Source: Zingiber officinale (Eukaryota; Streptophyta; Magnoliopsida; Zingiberales; Zingiberaceae). From it: a DNA stretch of 64,000 nucleotides. Every line of letters begins with the position of its first letter. Within the stretch, counting starts at the first letter, position 1. This document shows positions 50,684 through 63,250 of this stretch, piece after piece. Location of the stretch: assembly GCF_018446385.1 (NCBI RefSeq), contig NC_055988.1, positions 166,306,837 through 166,370,836 of the forward strand, written 5' to 3'. A program made the translations under genes and the position numbers. The notes under the pieces were generated by a model that did no database searches, was not told the DNA's origin, and saw nothing but the letters and a program-made list of their open reading frames with translations.

Positions 50684-53600
50684 TGTAACGACCACCCTTC
50701 TTACTACTACTACACTCTAAGGATGACCGTTACTTAACTACTAACTCTACTTAACCGGTATGATTAAAAATCACATAGAAACCCTACCGAAAAATTTCGA
50801 CAGAGTCTCCCTTGTACCGGTGACCTTAAACTGATATACAAACACAATATACCTCAGTCATAGGCGGCTGGAACATCTATCATGCAACTCATGCAGTAAA
50901 TAATCCAAAACAAAAGAAAACTATATCAGAAATCACCACACAAGATAACTCATCCTACATGCAATCTAAATAGAATAATCTCAAATGACATGAACTTAAA
51001 ATACAACTCAAATGTTTACAATAACTAAAATGCGGAAACTAAAAATAAGGAAAGAAGACTAAAGGAACTCCTTTCTAGTCCCAAGACTTCCATAGTCCTG
51101 GCATCACACACCATTAGCACCTCCTCGTCGTCTTCCTTTATCTGCAGTAAGAGGAAATGCAAACTATAAGCAAAATGCTTAGTAAGCGCTATCTAACTCA
51201 CAAAAACTCGATATGCATGTGAATATACTGAAAATTAAAATTGAATGCTCAAAAGGAAAACTACTCATGCTCATCTACTAATAAATAAACAAACATACTG
51301 AAGTGTTAAACATGTAAAGCTACTCATGCTCTTCTAATAGCAAAGAACAGTAAACTAATTTAAATAACATGCTAACATAAAAGGAAACTAAACTTGCTGA
51401 TTTTAAAACAAAGTGAAACTTAATTCATTTGTTCTAAACTTATTCTTTTATACTTTTATACTTATGTGAAACTTATTTTGTTTGTTCAAAAATTTATACT
51501 TATAATACTTCAAAATAATAATCAACTTTCTTCTTGGGCCCGGCAATTGTACTTGCTATGCGCGCATCCCTAACTAGACCTGAGATAGTTGGTCCCGAAT
51601 CTAGTAGGGTTTACTAGATTATCTAAACCTAGGGACCGACTATGGGAGCTCAGCCCAAGGACTACTGAGAGTCCTGCATACTAGGTTATCTAAACCTAGG
51701 GACGACTATGGGAGCCCAACCCAAGGACCACTAAGAGTCCAGTACAGTGCCACTGATAAAAGTAAAATACTTGTTATCTTTTAATACTTCTAATATATAA
51801 TGCCTCGGCATTTTCTTTAAGCACCTTGTGTGCCAAAATCCTTAAAGTCTTGACTTTGGGATCTACTTAAGGCATTGGCCTTTTTCTTTCTTTTCTTTAT
51901 ATTTCTTATACTTGTTAATACTTCTAAAAGAATGCTTCTTTAAAAAGAAACTGAAATGTTTCAGCAAATTCTAACTTTAAAATGCTTGAACAAAAAATCT
52001 GCCTACTATGCTAATAAAATTCTGCATATTAAGCTTAATAAGAATTTGTTCTAAGATTGGAGTTCTGCATGCAATACTTATCAAAATCTGCAAGCAATAC
52101 TTATATAAATCTGCATACCATACAAGCTTAAACTAAATCTAAAACTTGTTGGAATTAAAACCTATACTGCATGCTTCAAATTAAGAGAACTAAACTGACT
52201 GACTCTAAACTTATGTGAAGCTTGCTGGAATAAATGGTAGCAAGGAAACATATCTAAACCTCATGTTAGAATAGAGAAATTCAAATCTATATCCTAGAAT
52301 GAGTGTAACAAGAAAATATATCTAAACCTCAAATCTGCTCGTGCACAACTAATGGCAATAAGGAAATCCAGAAATCTGTTCGTGCACATCTAAACGCAAT
52401 GGAAAACCAAAATCTGCAATGCTACAATATGAAAAATCTGTACTGCTCCTAAATGCAAAAATCTGCACTACTACAAAAGCTATTTACTCCCTTTCATGCA
52501 TGTATATAACAAAAGAAATTCGGACTGGAATAAACTCCAAAGGGGTTTGTTCTAAGCTTCAATAGAGTTGTTCATGCTTGATTGTAAACACAAGGAAAAT
52601 GGGGTTGTTCAAACTAAAATCTAACTGCAATGAAGAAAACTAACTACATGCTCAAAATTTATTCAAGCTATCTTACGTTCATTGCCTAGCAACAAAATCT
52701 GAGATTTACCGTGCTCTGTGTAAACCGAACATGCTTATTAAAATAACAAACAGAAAGGATTTAAACTGATATCTACTAAACCTATATGAAACTTGTTCAA
52801 AGCTTGTATGCTACACAAAATTCCCAAACTAAAACCAAATAGCACTACCTGGCACCAGAACAACCTCACGACAGCAACACAAAATCAAAAGCTTCGAACT
52901 TTACAGCATGCTTCAAATTCAAGAACACAAAAATCCGAAATGAGCAACCACAAACTAAACAATCTGTTAACTTCCGAATCTAACAATCCCACATGCTTGG
53001 ACTGAACTAATCCTTCCCTCCTTCCTTAGGGTTTACGGCAACAAACCATAACAAACAAAATCTACACCGAATTACTCGAGCCATAGGCACGAACGGGAAG
53101 CAACAGGAGCAATCAAATCTCGAAACTACTCTAGGGTTTTCAACAAAGCTCCGAAAGAAACAGGAAACTAACAAGAAACCCGGAACCTCAATCCACGGCA
53201 GAAAATTTCAAGCTTGTTCCTTACAACACACTTCGGATAGAAAAGAAGAAAGGAAAACTAACAAGAAGAAAAAAAATCTCCACAGCTACTCTTACCGCAG
53301 GTGAGGAGCTACTTACCTCTTCTTAAACCTACAACCGGAACAACTTCTAGGGCTTGCGGAAATTGCAAGCTTCGACTCCTTCATGCTTACGGTTCCTCCT
53401 CGACGCAAGGATCACGACGGTGAAGAACCTCCCCGAGTCAGCCACCCGCCGGCCACCGGAATCGTGCCCTAGCCGCGGCTTGTTTCCGCCCGAGCTGCCT
53501 TTGTCGCGCGAGAGAGGAAGGGATCGGGGAAAATTAGGTTTCGGAAAGCCCTAAGTTCCTTTTTAAATTCCCGAATTATATTAACTTCCTTAAATAAAAT

Positions 53601-53999
53601 TTCCTACCTTTTCTAAACAGATCTGATGGCTTGAACACCTGGTCAGCCGGGTTTTAACCGAGTCAAAAGGCCGCGGGTTCGATTCTCGGCTGCAATCATT
53701 TTCTTCCTATTATTTCCTCTTATTAATTTCTACTACTTAAATACATTTCTCTCTTTTTTTAATTAGTAATGATTGCTTGCCCACTTGGTAAGTCGGGTTT
53801 TGACCGGGTCAGAGGTTGCTGGTTCGAACCTCTGTTTGGATATTTTTTTGTCAAAACTTCCTTCATTTAGTAAAAATACCAAACGACCTCCAAAAATTAC
53901 ATAAAAATACTCTAAAAATTCCTAAAAATCCCTAGAATATTTCTATAGCATTTTTAAATTACTTTTAAGACTCTAATTGAGGAAATTTGGGGCGTTACA
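50684..53999 (-). mobile_element. Solo LTR G of a Ty3/gypsy chromovirus, minus strand
   Basis: On the minus strand it starts TGTAACGCCCCAAATTT (compare TGTAACGCCCGAAAATT in gypsy E) and ends GGTCGTTACA. It is bordered by TAAAA on both sides (50679-50683 and 54000-54004). The antisense of E-type LTR words is present ('ctaaacctagggaccgac', 'gcaggtgaggagctactta'). There is no internal region, so it is a solo LTR made by LTR-LTR recombination. At 3.3 kb it is longer than E's LTR and belongs to a different subfamily. It holds two tRNA-like modules on the plus strand (53640-53700 and 53768-53845). Confidence 0.85.
53640..53845 (+). other. Two tandem tRNA-like modules (A-box/B-box) inside solo LTR G
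   Basis: Module 1 (53640-53700) has A-box-like TGGTCAGCCGGG and B-box-like GGTTCGATTC. Module 2 (53768-53845) has A-box-like TTGGTAAGTCGGG and B-box GGTTCGAACC followed by a complementary CTCTG. Both lack a complete acceptor stem and an obvious anticodon arm, so they are tRNA-like relics rather than tRNA genes. They are antisense to the retrotransposon. Confidence 0.45.
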
Positions 54000-54004
54000 T
54001 AAAA

Positions 54005-54530
54005 GGCACGCCAAATGTAGGAATTTGGTACCTAAAACATCTAATTTTGAACTAATAGATTATTCTGAGTCAGATTATGTCAGCTATAAACTAGATCGTA
54101 AAAGTATAAGTGGTGGAAGCCAATTACTTGGATCATCACTTTTCAACTAGTTTAGTAAAAAATAAACTGTGTTACATTATCTACTACTGAAGCAGAGTAC
54201 ATAGCAATGAGTGAGTGTGTAGCACAACTACTATGGATGATGCACACATTAAACGATTTTAACCTATAATATAAAAATGTAAAAAATTATATTGATAATA
54301 TTAGTTTAATCAACTTAACCAAAAATCAAATACATCATTCAAGAACTAAACATATTAAAAATAAACATCACTTTATTAGAAATCATGTCGCCAAAGGAGA
54401 TATTGAACTCAATTGCAATTAATTGTGTTGAGTCCAAGTTAAATTTAGTTGACATTGTCACCAAACTATTACCAGAATCTAAATTCAGTAATCTACAAAG
54501 ACGATTGGGAATGTGCACGATAGACTAGGA
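54005..54530 (+). pseudogene. Copia B pol, third part (RNase H), decayed
   Basis: It continues directly from the codons interrupted at 50683 (RYLK | GTPNVGIW). It reads [20 protein letters not shown], then shows TTEAEYIAM and the pol C-terminus (RTKHIKNKHHFIRNHVAKGD) with stops and a short duplication near 54410-54425. It ends at TAG near 54525, like D. Confidence 0.8.
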
Positions 54531-55737
54531 CTTTCAAATAGTTTGCAAATTCTAGAAAAAATTCTTTACTTATTTTTTCTAAAAATTTCTATTTTCTTAG
54601 AATTTCAAAATTAATTTTGAGCTTTAATTTATATCAAATGCATAGAAAGCATATTCCTATAGATCTAGAAATTGAGCATCTCACAACACAATAGGTCTAC
54701 CTTGATTATGTATTCACAAACTTAGAACAACGTGAGATGCATACGCCTATTAGCTTTATTTCAGATGCTTATATTAGTGCATCAATATAAGTCTGGACGA
54801 AAAATACCAAAATTATAATGCTCAAGTTAAGAAATCCATTTTAGTCAAACACTAACTAGATATGTTTACTTATCTTGATTATCCTAGTGAATATTGTTAT
54901 CTTCTGATAGTCAGTTAGTAACTAACCCAAATTTTTATATAAATTTTTTTTATATATCAGGTTCAGGGGGAGGATAATTAAAAATAATTTTTTAAAACTT
55001 AGTTCCCTTCTGCTTTGAAAAATGCAAATTGTAAAATATTTTAAAGGACGTTTTTAGAAAAAACTTTGAATTTTCTTTAAAAAGTATTTTTCAAAAGTTA
55101 TCTTTTTCACCTTGAAAATTATTTTGAATTTTTTTACTTACCAAAATAACTTAGAATATTCTTATTTAAAGTATTTTGAAAATATTTTTAAGTTCTTATT
55201 TAACATACTTTAAAAATCTTTCTAAATTCTTGGTTAAAAAATTTTCTTGAAAATCTTTCAAATTCTTATAATATTTTTAAAGTTTACTTAACTTTTTTGA
55301 AATGGTTGAAAAAACTTATTTTGAAAGTTATTTAAAAAAATACTTTGCAACCCACTCTTCAAGCATTTTAACAAATTTGTTTGAAAATATCTTTAAAGTT
55401 ACTTTAAACTTTGAAATTATTTTGTAAAAGTCAACTTTCAAAACCTGTTATAAATTTTGAAAACTTCTTCAAAATTAAGTAAACTTCTTCAAAATTAAGT
55501 GAGAATTTTCTTGGAAACATTGATTGTGTGTTTCAATTTCTTGGTATACTTACCTACCTATTCTTTAATGAATGTTAAAGGGGGAGGGTAAGGGTTAAAT
55601 AAGAAAACTACTAAAAATTTGAAAACCTTAAAATGCTCAAGAGAATAGAACAAACTTACTTAATCTTTATTGTTATTTCTTTTGTATTATTTTTCTAACT
55701 TTAACTCAAGTTGTCATTGCATTAAAAAGGGGGAGAT

Positions 55738-57063
55738 TGTTGGTGCAGTCAACATCGATAGTCAAACCTAAGTTTTGATGAATGACAAATAAGTTAAAGT
55801 TAGAGATATTACAATTTAACCTTATTACCGAGTGTGCAGGGTTGACTAACCCTAGTTAGAATGTTTGATTCCTGATTGGTTGAAGACCGGATGTGTGATT
55901 CCAACAAGTCGAGATGTTCAATTCCCAACAGGTTGAAGTCCAAATGTGGGATTCTATAAGGGTTGAGATGTGCGATTCTCGATTGAGAATACCATATGTG
56001 CGATTCTAGTAGGTCGGGATGTGCAATTCTGGTAAGTCGGGATGTTTAATTCCCGAAGTTTGGATGTTTGATTCCGGAAGGTAACTCTACACGACTACAC
56101 CTGGTAAGTAGAGGTAAGTCACTGGAGGAGAGTGACTAAGTGAGAATGTGTCCCCATTTGAAGGGACATTAGGCGTTGGTCCAATTTAGATCCATTTTGA
56201 AAATTTAAATTGAGACCCTAACTAGATCCTCGTCTCGAGGAGACATGGTCTAATGACTATTCATCATTATTACTATGCTAACATTTATCTTGAAGGTTAT
56301 TGGACTAATACTTTTTACAGGATAAAAGGAGCACAAAAGACCTTGGATGAACAGTGCCTGAGACACCTTCAAGCATTGGAAGGTATCTTCACACTATTCA
56401 TGGAAGGCACCATCGATACTGTAGAAGGTGCCTTCCATAAGATAAAATTCAGACCATATCGCAGATAAGGAGCGGGTGGTTCGGGATCAAATTTCTCACA
56501 TGGGAAATGCCTTCAAGGCTATGGAAGGCACCTTCTATGCTCAATAAAAGGATGTTTCACCCAAAGCTTCTTCATCAACTTCTATACGAGCTTGTACGCG
56601 TCCGAGCGGCCTTCTGACTGCTCTGGTTTGCTGCTACTACTTTACTACAACTTTGTTACACCCGACTACCGCCAAGAAGCTGCCCAAACACCAAGCTGAA
56701 GTTGACCGACTACAAACAAGTGTTTGATAACAAGTTAATTACTACATTTACTTTCTGCAAACGAGAAGTGTAGTGTGTTACACTTCTCTGACTTTCCTTG
56801 TACTCATTTACTCTTCCGGCGATTCCAGAAGAGTTATTTAGTTGATTATCCGTCGATAGGTTTACGGGACCTGGGTCTTGGAGTAGAAGTCGCCGAAGAC
56901 TTCGAACAAAGTAAAACCGACTGCGTGTTTTGTTGCTTGTTCTTTTATTTCACTTTAGTACTTAATTTTTCGTTGTGCACTTGACTTTATAAAATGAAAA
57001 AGAATTTTTTCAAAACCACATGATTCACCCCCTCCCCCCTCTCATGTGCGTCTCGATCCAACA
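55738..57063 (+). repeat. 3' LTR of copia B
   Basis: It starts TGTTGGTGCAGTC after the purine tract AAAAAGGGGGAGA and ends GATCCAACA. The first 100 bp match the D LTR ('aagttttgatgaatgacaa'). The repeat zone differs: 55860-56090 has degenerate units around 'gatgtgcgattc' instead of D's hairpins. Text near 56330-56460 also repeats 'tggaaggca/tagaaggtgcctt'. Confidence 0.8.
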
Positions 57064-57870
57064 GAGGGGGCCTCCAACTACAAATGTGATCCCCTTGCCT
57101 TCGAACTCAATAAGCTCCACAGATTGCGGTTCCTATCAGCGCAAGGGCGCTTTCTAGGCACTCCGAGGAACCTCTAATGCACTCTGAGGAGCCTCCAAGG
57201 TGCCTCCCCACTATGAGAACTTTATTCTCAAAGTTCATCCGTGCAAGGGTGCCTCCGCACTACTCCAAAGAATCTCTTTGACCCTCCGAAGCGCCTCAGA
57301 CACTGTTCATTCGAGACTGATTTTTGTACACTAACTCCTGTAATACATGTTAGTCCAAATAATAAATAATAGCCTATAAAAAAGAGTTAACACAATAAAA
57401 TAAAATAACTATTAATTAGATTTTATCTTTTTGAGAGAAAGATCTAATCGTGGTTTCAACTTAGACTTCTAAAATGAATATTAGTCGGACCAATGCCTAA
57501 AGTCTCTAAATGAGACTCATCTTCACTAGATCACTATCTTTATCATGCAAAATTGCTTAACTCTCCTTTGACCCACTAGGTCTTCTTGTCAGTTGTCAGT
57601 CCGTAGACCCAATTAGACTTCGGCTAGCTATTAGGTCCCGTGGACCTAGTCGAACTTTTCGCCAGATATCGGGTTGCTCTTTGACCTATCTAGACTTCCC
57701 ACCGGCTGTCAGGTCCAACAGACCTAGCTGGATTTTAACCTGGTGTCAGGTCCTTTAGACTCGTCAAGTCCTAAACACTTAATAAGAGCATTAAACAACA
57801 AGGAACCTAACTTTAACCATTTGTCATTTATAAAAACCTAAGTTTGATAAATGGTACTCACTACACTAAT
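57064..57870 (-). mobile_element. LTR fragment C of another SIRE-type copia, minus strand
   Basis: On the minus strand it shows SIRE-LTR words ('aaacttaggttttta', 'atgacaaatgg') and hairpin-type repeats with GGTC...GACC cores (57560-57760). It abuts the end of B's 3' LTR without a recognisable target-site duplication. Both its ends are uncertain. Confidence 0.55.
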
Positions 57871-58200
57871 AAAATAATGTCTGCGTAAAATTTCATGATT
57901 TTTAGAAAATTATAGAATTATTTAGGAGTTTATGAAATTCAGTATGAAATCAAAATCATTAATTTAGTTACGGTAATCAGTTTGGTTAATTGATTACCAC
58001 ACCATAATTGATTAGGGCAATCGATTGAAGTAAATTTTCGCGAGCACAGAGGCTTGCAGAATTGATCAAGTGATCAATTAAGAGGTACTGATTGATTAGC
58101 ACACGATGATTGATTGAATCCCAACTCCAATCGATTAAGAGAGGTTGTAATCGATTGATAGTTAAAACCAATCAATTAGAAAGGCTGATTTTAGTTTAAG
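57871..58200. other. AATCGATT-rich LTR-like fragment
   Basis: This short stretch has many ATTGATTAG/AATCGATTG words and 'ttttcgcgagcacagagg', resembling the AATCGATT zone of the copia A LTRs (compare 'tttgtcgcgagaaca' at 59830). It is probably a displaced LTR piece. No open frame. Confidence 0.4.
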
Positions 58201-58875
58201 TGGTCTGATTTCAGTCCATTAAGGCACGTTTAGTCGAGTTAACCATCCATGACCTAAAGAAATGTCTTTACAAGTATTTTAGAATAATTTTATTAATGAA
58301 AATAATAAATGCATGGTTAAAGGAGACTAATTTGGAGTTTAGGAGGAGGTTTGAATATTGAATTTTTAACTTCAAAACTTCATTTTTAGGTTTCTTAGAA
58401 GTTTAGAAACATCAAATCATTGTTAGTAAAATGATAAAAATTTAGTGCATGTTTTGAGGTGGAGGTCTTTTTTAAAAGCATGATTTTTCTTTATATAAGG
58501 ATGAAGAAACAATGAAAGGTAGGGAACTTTCATTGTTATGAATGCTCGAGGATGAGCATTGAAAACTATGGAAGATTGGAAATCTTCATTATAATAGAAT
58601 TATGCTTAAGGTTGAGAATATAATATAATGAAAGGTATGAGACTTTCATTGAGTTCTTTTGACAAAATTGACTCTTAAGGTGAAGAATTTTTTATGTGTA
58701 TTAAAAGAGGAGAAAATGTAGGGTTTAAGTTATAAATTCACATTCATGTATTTGGCATGGGAATTTGGCTAAAAAGAGAAATCCACATTCATGTTTAAGT
58801 TAGAAATCCACATTCATGTATATGGGTTAGCCGAACTTAAACATACATATTGTCAAACATCTAAAAGGAGAAAAT
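58201..58875 (+). other. 3' internal region of copia A with polypurine tract
   Basis: Non-coding sequence in which 'gaaaggtagggaactttca' and 'gaaaggtatgagactttca' recur as imperfect hairpins (58512-58660) and 'aaatccacattcatg' is repeated (58733-58820). It ends in AAAAGGAGAAAA directly before the LTR at 58876. Confidence 0.55.
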
Positions 58876-60468
58876 TGTTGGTGCAATCATCCTCGGATCA
58901 AGGTTGACTAGTTAACTAAGTTCGAGTCAGTTCAAACTTAAGTTTTGATATTTGGATAATATGTTTGAAAAATATCTAAAAAAGTCAAATAGGTCAAGAT
59001 TGACTGATTACTTGACGATGTGTGAGAAGAAAGTCAAGTAGGTCGTGGATGAAGAAACTCAAGGATTAGGCAAGGATAAAGTTTTAACTGGAGGTTAGGT
59101 AAGATAAAGTCCAAGTGAGTCAAAGTGGACCGTACATTGGCAAGGCAAGTTTAACTCGAGGGTTAGGCAAAGGAAAAGTCCAAGTGGGTCAAGGAAGATA
59201 GCACGTTGGCAAAGGAAAATGTCTTAACTACGGTTAAGCAAAAGAAGTCCAAGTGGGTCAAAGACAACCGCACGTTGTTAAAAGAAAAAGTTTTAATTGT
59301 AGTTAGGCAAAGAAAAGTCCAAATTAGTCAGAGAGGACTAAACATTGGCAAGAAGAAAGTCCTAACTGCGGTTAGACAAAGGAAATCCCAAGTTAGTTAG
59401 AGAGGACTGAACGTTGGCAAAAGGAAAGTCTTAACTGTAGTTAGATAAGAGGAAAACCTAAGTAGGTCAAGGAGGGTTGCACTTGGTGATCAGAGGTCCA
59501 ACGAAAAGTTGGCAAAGCCCTAATGGGTTAAAGGTTGACCTAACACACACTTGGTGAAGAAGTTCTAACAAGTCACTGCTGATTAGATGTTGGGCAAGAG
59601 AACCTTAGACTTGGATCAAACAAGTTAGAGTTAGACAATCGATTAGGGCAATCGATTGGGCCGAGCCTAATTGATTAGACTAATCGAGTAGGACTGCTCC
59701 AATTGATTAGTATGGATTCCTAATCGATTAGGAGTTTCGCTAAAAGAAATTGTGAAAACAATGGTTGAATCGATTCGTCCAATCGATTCAGTCACTTCTA
59801 ATTGATTGGGTCAATCGATTATACAGTATTTTGTCGCGAGAACAAGAATCATTTGAGACAATCAATCAAGGCATTCTTGCGAGTGAACAGAGAGTTGCGG
59901 AATTGATTGGGTAATTGATTAAGGTTCTCTGAATTGATTGAGATGACTCGCTAATCGATTAGAGTTCGAAAAATAGCCATTTTGCAAGTTGAACGAGCAT
60001 ATCCTACGTGACAATTGATCAGAAGTGAGCCTAATCGATTGGAAGGTGTCAAAAAACCCTAGAAAAGAGTTTTCGTGGACATTTTGAACCACATCCTTCA
60101 CACACTCTCCGCCAGTTCTTGAGCAAGTGTTGTTGCACTTTCCAAACTTCAAGAGGCATCTCTGAGCAACAAAAGATCAAACAATCAAGGTTTTCATTGT
60201 ATTATGTATTTACTTCCTTATTTTTCTTTGTATTCTTGTTGTGAGTTTGTACGAGGCTTCATTGCCTTCGATTTATTTATGAGAAAGAGTGATTTCATAA
60301 TGAATGAGGTCGTGAAGAGAGTGGATTCTTGGATTAATCACCTTAATAAGATGAATATCAAATAAATTATAGTGTTAGTATTTATTCGAGTTTCTTATTG
60401 TGACAAATCATCGTCGATAAAGTGATTCAGGTTAATCATGTCTCTCTAATTTTCAAAGTATCTTAACA
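58876..60468 (+). repeat. 3' LTR of copia A
   Basis: The LTR is 1593 bp. Its order of zones matches 25124-26743: 5' text 'ttggataatatgtttga', hairpin repeats (58983-59610), AATCGATT zone (59635-59965), then 'cctaatcgattggaagg' and U5-like text, ending CTTAACA. Confidence 0.85.
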
Positions 60469-61589
60469 AAAAAAAATATTAAATTCCTCGTGCTTATTAA
60501 AATTATTATGATAAATATTAAGAGGACGTTGAAGGGGGCATTTTTTATTTTATTTTTAATAAAAAAAGCACTCCAACCTGTAAAATGATGGATTTAAATA
60601 TAATGTTAGATAAATTTAATCTATTCAACGATATTTATACGGTAACATATACGAATCCGTAATTATTGTAATATTATATAAGAGCATCTACGATGCTAGT
60701 TAATAAGGATGTTATAATATTTTTTTGATAGTGTTAAACATCCATTACAGACGTATTTAAAATGTATTTATTTAATATGATATAATTTTAAAATAACTGA
60801 GCGGATTGTGGGACCTATAAATAATGAGAATTAATGTTAAAAGTAATGTGGGGTGAAAGAATGATGTTATTATAATAAATATGTGACAGTGGATTTTATA
60901 CTTTTTCTTTTTAATCTTTTTTTACCATGTATCTTGTTTTCTGACCTAATACATTTGTTTCTTGTCAAAAAAATTAACCATCGACCTTTTTAGATTTTTT
61001 TTTACCATCCGATCTTTGATCTTTCAACTTGTATGAATTTTTTCTTGTTAAGAATTCAACCCTAGAATTTTTTGGACTTTTTTTTGGTATATGATATTTC
61101 GATCTACATTAACATCTTTTTGTCAAAAAAATTCAACCCTTAATCTTCTTAGAATTTCCTTATCCTACACACTTATAATTCGAGTAAAATCGAACATATT
61201 AACATAAACAATCATTAAATTTAGGGCATAATTATTACACCAACAGAATCATCCTGATTGCTTACCATGCACGGTGGCTGGGTGAGTGAGCACTTAGCGG
61301 AATAAAGTTAAGTGGCAAATTGACATTCTTTTATTATTAGTTCATCCGAACTCAAGTAAAATTTAAAAATCTCTCCCCCGCTGAAGTGTCTCCTCTGCTC
61401 TACTGTCACCTTAGCAGCCCACTAAGAAATATTTTGGAAGGGATAAATCATAAAAATTTATTCGAACCTTAGTTAAATGATCTTTCTAAATAGGAGTCTA
61501 GATTCTTGGTCTATAATTTCTAAATTTTCTTGATCCCTTTTATAATACACATTCGATCATGTCAGAATCTAAGTTAAAATTGACTAGGA

Positions 61590-61815
61590 TCTCGTTTAGA
61601 TTTATCTTCACATCTAGATTATAATTTTGAATCGAATAAGGGGTTAGAGGTTGTCGCTAATGAGTGGGCCACCCTACTCGGTACCATATAGTCTATTCAT
61701 CGTCGACGACCTCCAGTTACCTGATTCGACTCAAAACTATAATTTAAATGAAAAGATAACCTAGAAGAAATCATAATTAATTTTAATTTGATTTTAATTA
61801 GGACCAAACGTACAA
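61590..61815. mobile_element. Hairpin (MITE-like) element 1
   Basis: The left arm, with 'gattataattttgaatcga' and 'gaggttgtcg', pairs with the right arm, with 'cgacgacctcc' and 'gattcgactcaaaactataa'. The arms are about 100 bp with mismatches. The outer ends read about 'aggatctcgttt' against 'aggaccaaacg'. No coding capacity and no clear target-site duplication. Confidence 0.65.
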
Positions 61816-62664
61816 ATTATGAAAGAAAAAAAATTAAGGACCAAACGATCACTCTGCACAAAATAATCCGACAAAACAAAAAAAATTAAAATCTCTATCT
61901 ATGGGAGGGAGAGGTTGTAAAGGAATCGAATTGAACGTGAATAATATAAAAATATTAATATTTAAATTCTATTGTCAAAAGTATATATATATATATTATT
62001 CGAAATGAAATTTGATTGAGTTCGATTGAAGTGGTTCGAATATTAATTTGAGCGTAATTAAATTATAATTTTGAAATGATTTTAATTTTAATTTCAATTT
62101 CATTTGAATTATTAGAATTTTAATTTGATATATTTAAATTAAAATTATATAAAAATAAATAAAATTTCATCCTGAGTTACTCATGAATAATTAAATAAAA
62201 TATTATATCGAATATAATCTAATTCAACTTAATTTGATAATTTAAAATATAAATCAAATACTTCTTTTTGAAAAAACTCACAAACATTTATTTTTTATTG
62301 AACATCCAGTATCTTTATCTGGTGTATTTATTTTTTAATTTTTTATTATTTTTTAAATTAACATTAAGCATCAGTCCTATAAAAAGGTTTCGATGGTCAA
62401 TCAAAAAATATTCGTAATAGACATTCCATTAATTTAACATTCTTAAATTAATTATTCATTAAAAAAATTTATCCGATAATTCATTAAATCTGAAATCGAT
62501 TTAAAAATGGAGCGGACCTCCTAATGTTATTAAGTCAAATAGTAGATTATAGAAAATTCATTCATTAATTTTAATATTTTCAGATTCATTAAAGGCGTCC
62601 GCTGTTGCAGCTATTTATTTTGACTATTTTTTTATCATTATAAAATATAAATACGTTCGTCCCA

Positions 62665-62875
62665 GATTTTATGGAGTTCAAATCTTCTATCCCTAAATTT
62701 CTCTGTCTCAGTGTCCCCTTATCAATCGAACGGACTAGATTATATCTCAAGGATATCTTATACATCACGATGATACTACATACATCTTAAGGATATCATG
62801 ATGCCTTGAGATGTAATCTGGTCCGGGACACAGGGACAGAGAAATTTAGGGACAGGAGATTTGAACTGGATTTCA
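62665..62875. mobile_element. Hairpin (MITE-like) element 2
   Basis: The left arm 'agttcaaatcttctatccc' / 'taaatttctctgtc' pairs with the right arm 'gacagagaaattta' / 'gggacaggagatttgaact'. The inner parts 'gattatatctcaagg' and 'ccttgagatgtaatc' also pair, giving arms of nearly 100 bp. No open frame. Confidence 0.75.
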
Positions 62876-63250
62876 TGACAACACAATCACTAGATCCATC
62901 CGAAAGTACCACTATTTTTTTTATCATGTGACAAAAGACGATTCGCTCGCTCCCGCCAACTCGTCCCTAGGCCAACACGAAGGAGGTAAATCATGAATGA
63001 CAGCCACTTGTCAACCCAGCATTCACCCTGATTAACCCTCCTCCTACATCACCATGGGACAGGCGTAGGGGGCTGTCGGGGCGGCGGATTCCGCCTTTTG
63101 TACCATGAATGACTACTAGCCATTAGTGCAAATGGCCAAGACATGGGAGAGATTATATTCGGTCACGCCGAGTTTCAACCCCAAAATCTCATGTGGCAAC
63201 ATATGTTAACCATCGTACCATCCGAGGGGACACTATTTTTTTTTTTATCA

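Larger units (their letters stand above)
28439..57063 (+). mobile_element. Copia B: 5'-truncated SIRE-type element of the same family as D
   Basis: Pol text similar to copia D starts abruptly near 28439 (LCDSEYKV, against LCDTRYKV in D). It runs through the pre-integrase and integrase regions to 29730, resumes after the F/E/D insertion at 49692, stops at solo LTR G (50684-53999) and resumes at 54005. The RNase H end, purine tract (55724-55736) and 3' LTR (55738-57063) follow. No 5' LTR, gag or protease is found, so the left part was lost, perhaps by deletion between A and B. No target-site duplication is recognisable. Confidence 0.75.
25124..60468 (+). mobile_element. Copia A: SIRE-type Ty1/copia element, outermost shell of the nested stack
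   Basis: LTRs at 25124-26743 and 58876-60468 share the start (TGTTG...), the words 'agataatatgtttg' and 'aagtcaagtaggtc', the AATCGATT-rich section, 'gcatatcctacgtgac'-like text and the end ...AACA. The element is bordered by AAAAA on both sides (25119-25123 and 60469-60473). The left LTR is followed by the initiator-tRNA-Met primer-binding site. About 33 kb of later insertions and rearrangements separate its gag (26840-28376) from its 3' end (58200-58875, with purine tract AAAAGGAGAAAA). LTR divergence is large, so insertion is old. All coding parts are dead. Confidence 0.8.
60474..63250. other. AT-rich intergenic region
   Basis: No gene is supported. The first 40 bp repeat the left flank of the stack. 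60682-60900 starts 'gagcatctacgatgctag' and looks like a degraded MITE. 60940-61150 has a thrice-repeated T-rich 'tcttgtcaaaaaaattcaa' pattern. Two hairpin elements are listed separately. 62940-63120 is less AT-rich but has no convincing exon. Confidence 0.6.
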
